Assembly: GCA_004151065.3 (NCBI GenBank)
Contig: NWUY0303879833.1
Location: forward strand, 1 to 10,345
Length of the DNA: 10,345 bases
Reading direction: 5' to 3'
Source of the DNA: Larix sibirica
Taxonomy: Eukaryota > Streptophyta > Pinopsida > Pinales > Pinaceae
Part shown: positions 8,046 to 10,345 of the stretch, one piece after another
How positions within the stretch are numbered: position 1 is the first letter of the stretch
Layout: each line of letters starts with the position of its first letter
Made by a program: the position numbers and the translations under genes
Notes under the pieces: generated by a model
What the model was told of the DNA's origin: nothing
Seen by the model: the letters and a program-made list of their open reading frames with translations, nothing else
Databases searched by the model: none

Positions 8046-8290
8046 ATAATGGAAACTAGGAGAAAGGCAGAGAAAATCAATAAATCCACCTAAAATATGG
8101 AAGGCAGCATAAAAGCAGGAAAACTTAGAAAAGCAGAGAGCGAAAGAAAAGTAGGAAAGCTCATCAAAGTAGAAAGAAGCGGAAAAGCAAGAAAAACTTT
8201 GGAAAAGTAGGAAAGCAGAGAAAATCCAGCAAAAGCAACATGTTTCCAAAAACAGAAAGGAAACAAAGCAAGGAAAAAGAAATGTAAAAG
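8046..8290 (+). repeat. Purine-rich tract with degenerate GGAAAGC/AAAAGCA motifs
   Basis: About 245 bases overwhelmingly A and G on the + strand, built of variants such as GGAAAGC, AAAAGCAG and GAAAGAAG without a fixed period. It lies in the U3 part of the candidate solo LTR. The minus strand reads open over it (8040-8345) as Phe/Ser/Leu-rich translation, which is an artefact of the composition. Confidence 0.6.
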
Positions 8291-8372
8291 TTGCAGGTTC
8301 AAAATTAGTCAATGAGGGCGCCTTGGTTGAGGCGGATGACCACATCCATTACATCTAGAAGTCAATTCATCT

Positions 8373-8379
8373 TATAAAA
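8373..8379 (+). promoter_or_regulatory. TATA box of the candidate solo LTR
   Basis: TATAAAA followed by GAAGGAAGTG. Its position about two-thirds of the way through the proposed LTR fits the usual U3/R boundary roughly 30 bases downstream. Confidence 0.45.
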
Positions 8380-8455
8380 GAAGGAAGTGCACACCCACTA
8401 ACATATTTTGGTCATTTGATAACTTGTCTTGAGAGCACTGCACCTCAGAGGCTTA

Positions 8456-8496
8456 GGTGATGTGCCCCTTTCCATGCACTGGGTGATGTGGCCCTT
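8456..8496 (+). repeat. 15-bp direct repeat, 26-bp period
   Basis: GGTGATGTGCCCCTT (8456-8470) and GGTGATGTGGCCCTT (8482-8496) differ at one base. They lie in the proposed R/U5 part of the solo LTR. Confidence 0.7.
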
Positions 8497-8661
8497 GCAA
8501 ACCTTGATCCAGTTGAGTGATTGAGAGATATTCTGTTGGATGCTTGAGGAAGAGGATGTCCACTCTTCTTTAGAGATTCTAATGCATCCATGAGAATGTT
8601 ATTTGCAGGTTTGATCCATCCACAATGTTAGTGAAATTATATGCATAATAATTTCCCAACA

Positions 8662-10345
8662 TTTAATTGTTAACCTAGGACGTAAACTTGTGACAGATGG
8701 ATACTATTTGTGCAGAGCTAGTTTATCAAGAAGCTAATTGTGTTCCTAAATAAATTCAAATTAAACCCAATGACTAAAAAAAGGAAAGAATTCATTCACA
8801 CATCAGACTTCAAAATAACTCAAAGCATAAGATGCATTCAACCCAATGATTCTAGATAAAACTATAGGCACTGATAATCTTGCTGCAGCTTTACTGCTTA
8901 TCAGCACAAAACTTCGTTAATCAAGTAGAGCAATCTTATGAATTTGAAAATAACGTTATCCCAACTAGGCTAAATGATAGCTTCCAATTACTATGTTTAT
9001 AATTGGTCTCGACCAAGGTCAGGTACTGTTGATATCACGCAGGCATATACTCTACTCAACAATATAGTTATATGTTTGCTATCAAATGTCTCTGTTTGGG
9101 ATCAAACCCAAATAAAAATTTGCTAATACAAGAAAGTTTGAAATATACCAAAGCAAGATCTAGTTGTGCACACAATTTACTTCTATATAATTCAAAATAA
9201 GAAAGACAACCTAGAAAAGGAAAAAAAGGTAGCATACCACTAGTCTTGAGGGGCCCTCCCAAATCTGGAGATTGACACTAAAAGGCTTCAGAAAACTTAG
9301 ATACTCTTTGGATCATCAACAAATAGTTTTCATTGATTTAGAATCAAAACCCTTGGTTGCAAAATGAGAGCACTCAGCTCTTTGGATGTCTAACAATATC
9401 CCATTCCCCATCCTTGAGGATGTATTTATACATAAAATATCAATTGGACATGACAAAATCAAATCCCCAAATGCAGAATTCGAATTTTACAATTTTAGCT
9501 AAAAATCCCAAAATCTGTGTTTTTTGTGTAATTTGGGCATGTTGGATTTAAAGCACCCCACATATCTCTCAAACCGAAGCAGATTTGGCGAAATTGCACA
9601 CATCTAACTCAATTTTATGATTTCTAAGAAAACCCATGTCTTGGAATATTTTGATTTTCCTCCATCTGCACAAAAATCAAGGCACAATATGGTTATCTAG
9701 AAAAAATGTTGCTAAAAATCTAGGTTTGACTATGATTTTAAACAAGCCTTGGAGCTTCACACATGTAACCTGGGTGTGATCCAGTGGACATAGAACCATG
9801 TTGGAGATGTCCTCTACCACATCCAAGTGGCAAATCTTCATTTGTCAACTTACAACCATCTGAAACAATCAAATTACAAATTTTCAGGAAAAACTTGTAA
9901 TTTACTGTTTTTGAATCTTTTCATCGAAACAAATCTATGAAAAAACATCATTAGTAAAATAAATGTATAATCCTCTTTAGTTTATCAAAAATAAGGGAAA
10001 TTGTTGTTATTTAACCACTAAAACACGTCATGGTGTAAATGCGGGCTTATGTTGAAAAATGAACAAAATGGTGAAGTAAAGTGATAATGAAAGAATGAAA
10101 TGGTAAGTGAAGTGATTCAAAGTGACAAGTTAAATGACAGAAATCATGCCAAATCTGGGACCCAACACATAGCTTGAAGTGTTCGAATTCCATGAGAATG
10201 TGAAGAGCTAGTTGTAGTAGTATTTTAGATTGTGAGATGTTTTGGCCAGAAAAGAGGGTAGTCTGAGCATTTGCGCCCCCTATGAGTTGTTGCAGTTGTT
10301 TATGTGCCTACAATGAGATTTAAATTGGTCCCTTCCTGCCCATGG
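8662..10345. other. AT-rich DNA with no recognisable gene
   Basis: About 1.7 kb. No open frame on either strand exceeds about 65 codons and none has protein-family character. The first part may hold the rest of the interrupted LTR, but no end (CA plus duplicated flank) could be fixed. A weak minus-strand TATA/exon/donor arrangement lies at 9232-9430. From about 10044 to 10135 the + strand has a loose run of AAGTGA/AATGAAA-type words, probably an eroded simple repeat. I saw no tRNA or rRNA signature. Confidence 0.5.
9423..9430 (-). promoter_or_regulatory. Possible minus-strand TATA box
   Basis: TATAAATA on the minus strand, the cleanest TATA match in the right-hand part. About 185 bases downstream on that strand (9232-9240) is a splice-donor-like GTG/GTATGC, and the 25 codons before it (9238-9312) are open and look protein-like (FSVNLQIWEGPSRLV). 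This could be the 5' end of a gene fragment or chance in AT-rich DNA. Confidence 0.2.

Larger units (their letters stand above)
7791..8661 (+). mobile_element. Candidate solo LTR nested in the older LTR
   Basis: An 871-bp unit starting TGTCCCCTCCC and ending TTTCCCAACA, with TG...CA ends and a matching TGT/ACA terminal inverted repeat. The 5 bases outside are TGTAA (7786-7790) and TTTAA (8662-8666), four of five identical, as expected of an old 5-bp target duplication. Inside, TATAAAA at 8373-8379 sits about 580 bp from the start, giving a plausible U3 of that size and about 290 bp of R plus U5. No coding sequence, primer site or second LTR is seen, so it would be a solo LTR left by recombination. 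The ends were chosen by eye and could be wrong. Confidence 0.45.

Noticed and set aside
8040-8345. 101- and 70-codon minus-strand open frames, Phe/Ser/Cys-rich
   Set aside because: They translate a purine-rich tract; composition explains both the open frame and the residues.
9585-9602. TTTGGCGAAATTGCAC, slightly like a tRNA-Asp primer binding site
   Set aside because: Only scattered bases match the expected TGGCGCC start and no LTR end lies just upstream.
9799-10166. TGTTGG...CCAACA ends that could bound a 368-bp LTR
   Set aside because: The 5-base flanks (AACCA and CATAG) do not match and no polypurine tract, primer site or TATA arrangement supports it; six-base matches of this kind occur by chance.

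Overview
The window is plant nuclear repeat DNA, and I see no intact gene in it. It is AT-rich, with T-rich intron-like stretches and decayed retrotransposon remains. A large-genome seed plant, possibly a gymnosperm, fits the nested decayed LTR elements and the style of the LTR ends; that is an impression and not proof.

Positions 1-7790 or so are the 3' two-thirds of one old Ty3/gypsy LTR retrotransposon on the + strand. It opens inside pol. A complete RNase H domain (1-470) is followed by integrase (about 605-1788) with an HHCC finger, a D,D35E core and a GPY module. Pol stops right after the GPY module with no chromodomain, and there is no second (archaeal-type) RNase H before integrase. 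Together these point to the non-chromoviral Athila/Tat side of Ty3/gypsy, nearer Athila. Pol is dead: several in-frame stops, net -1 frameshifts, and loss of a catalytic residue in both RNase H and integrase.

Downstream of pol, where simpler Ty3/gypsy elements would reach the 3' LTR, lie almost 5.8 kb of extra internal DNA. It holds (i) a 400-bp non-coding spacer, (ii) a small broken ORF (2442-2839) with a basic N-terminus and a possible membrane segment, (iii) a T-rich, intron-like block (about 2840-4166) with short tandem duplications, and (iv) a very long decayed ORF (about 4167-7500, roughly 1,100 codons). That ORF has an N-terminal globular region, a Pro/Ser/Thr-rich middle and a charged, Gln/Glu-rich C-terminal region. 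I do not recognise a named family in it. It occupies the env-like/ORF3 position of Athila-type elements and is the most interesting object here.

The internal region ends at a clear polypurine tract (7577-7587), followed by a TG-starting 3' LTR whose first 75 bp are packed with inverted repeats, including a perfect 10-bp palindrome arm. After about 200 bp this LTR seems to be interrupted at 7791 by a separate 871-bp unit with TGTCCCC...CCCAACA ends, an internal TATA box and near-matching 5-bp flanks: a candidate solo LTR.

From 8662 to 10345 the sequence is AT-rich and non-coding as far as I can see. The only hint of a gene is a weak minus-strand TATA box, short open stretch and splice-donor-like arrangement at 9232-9430.
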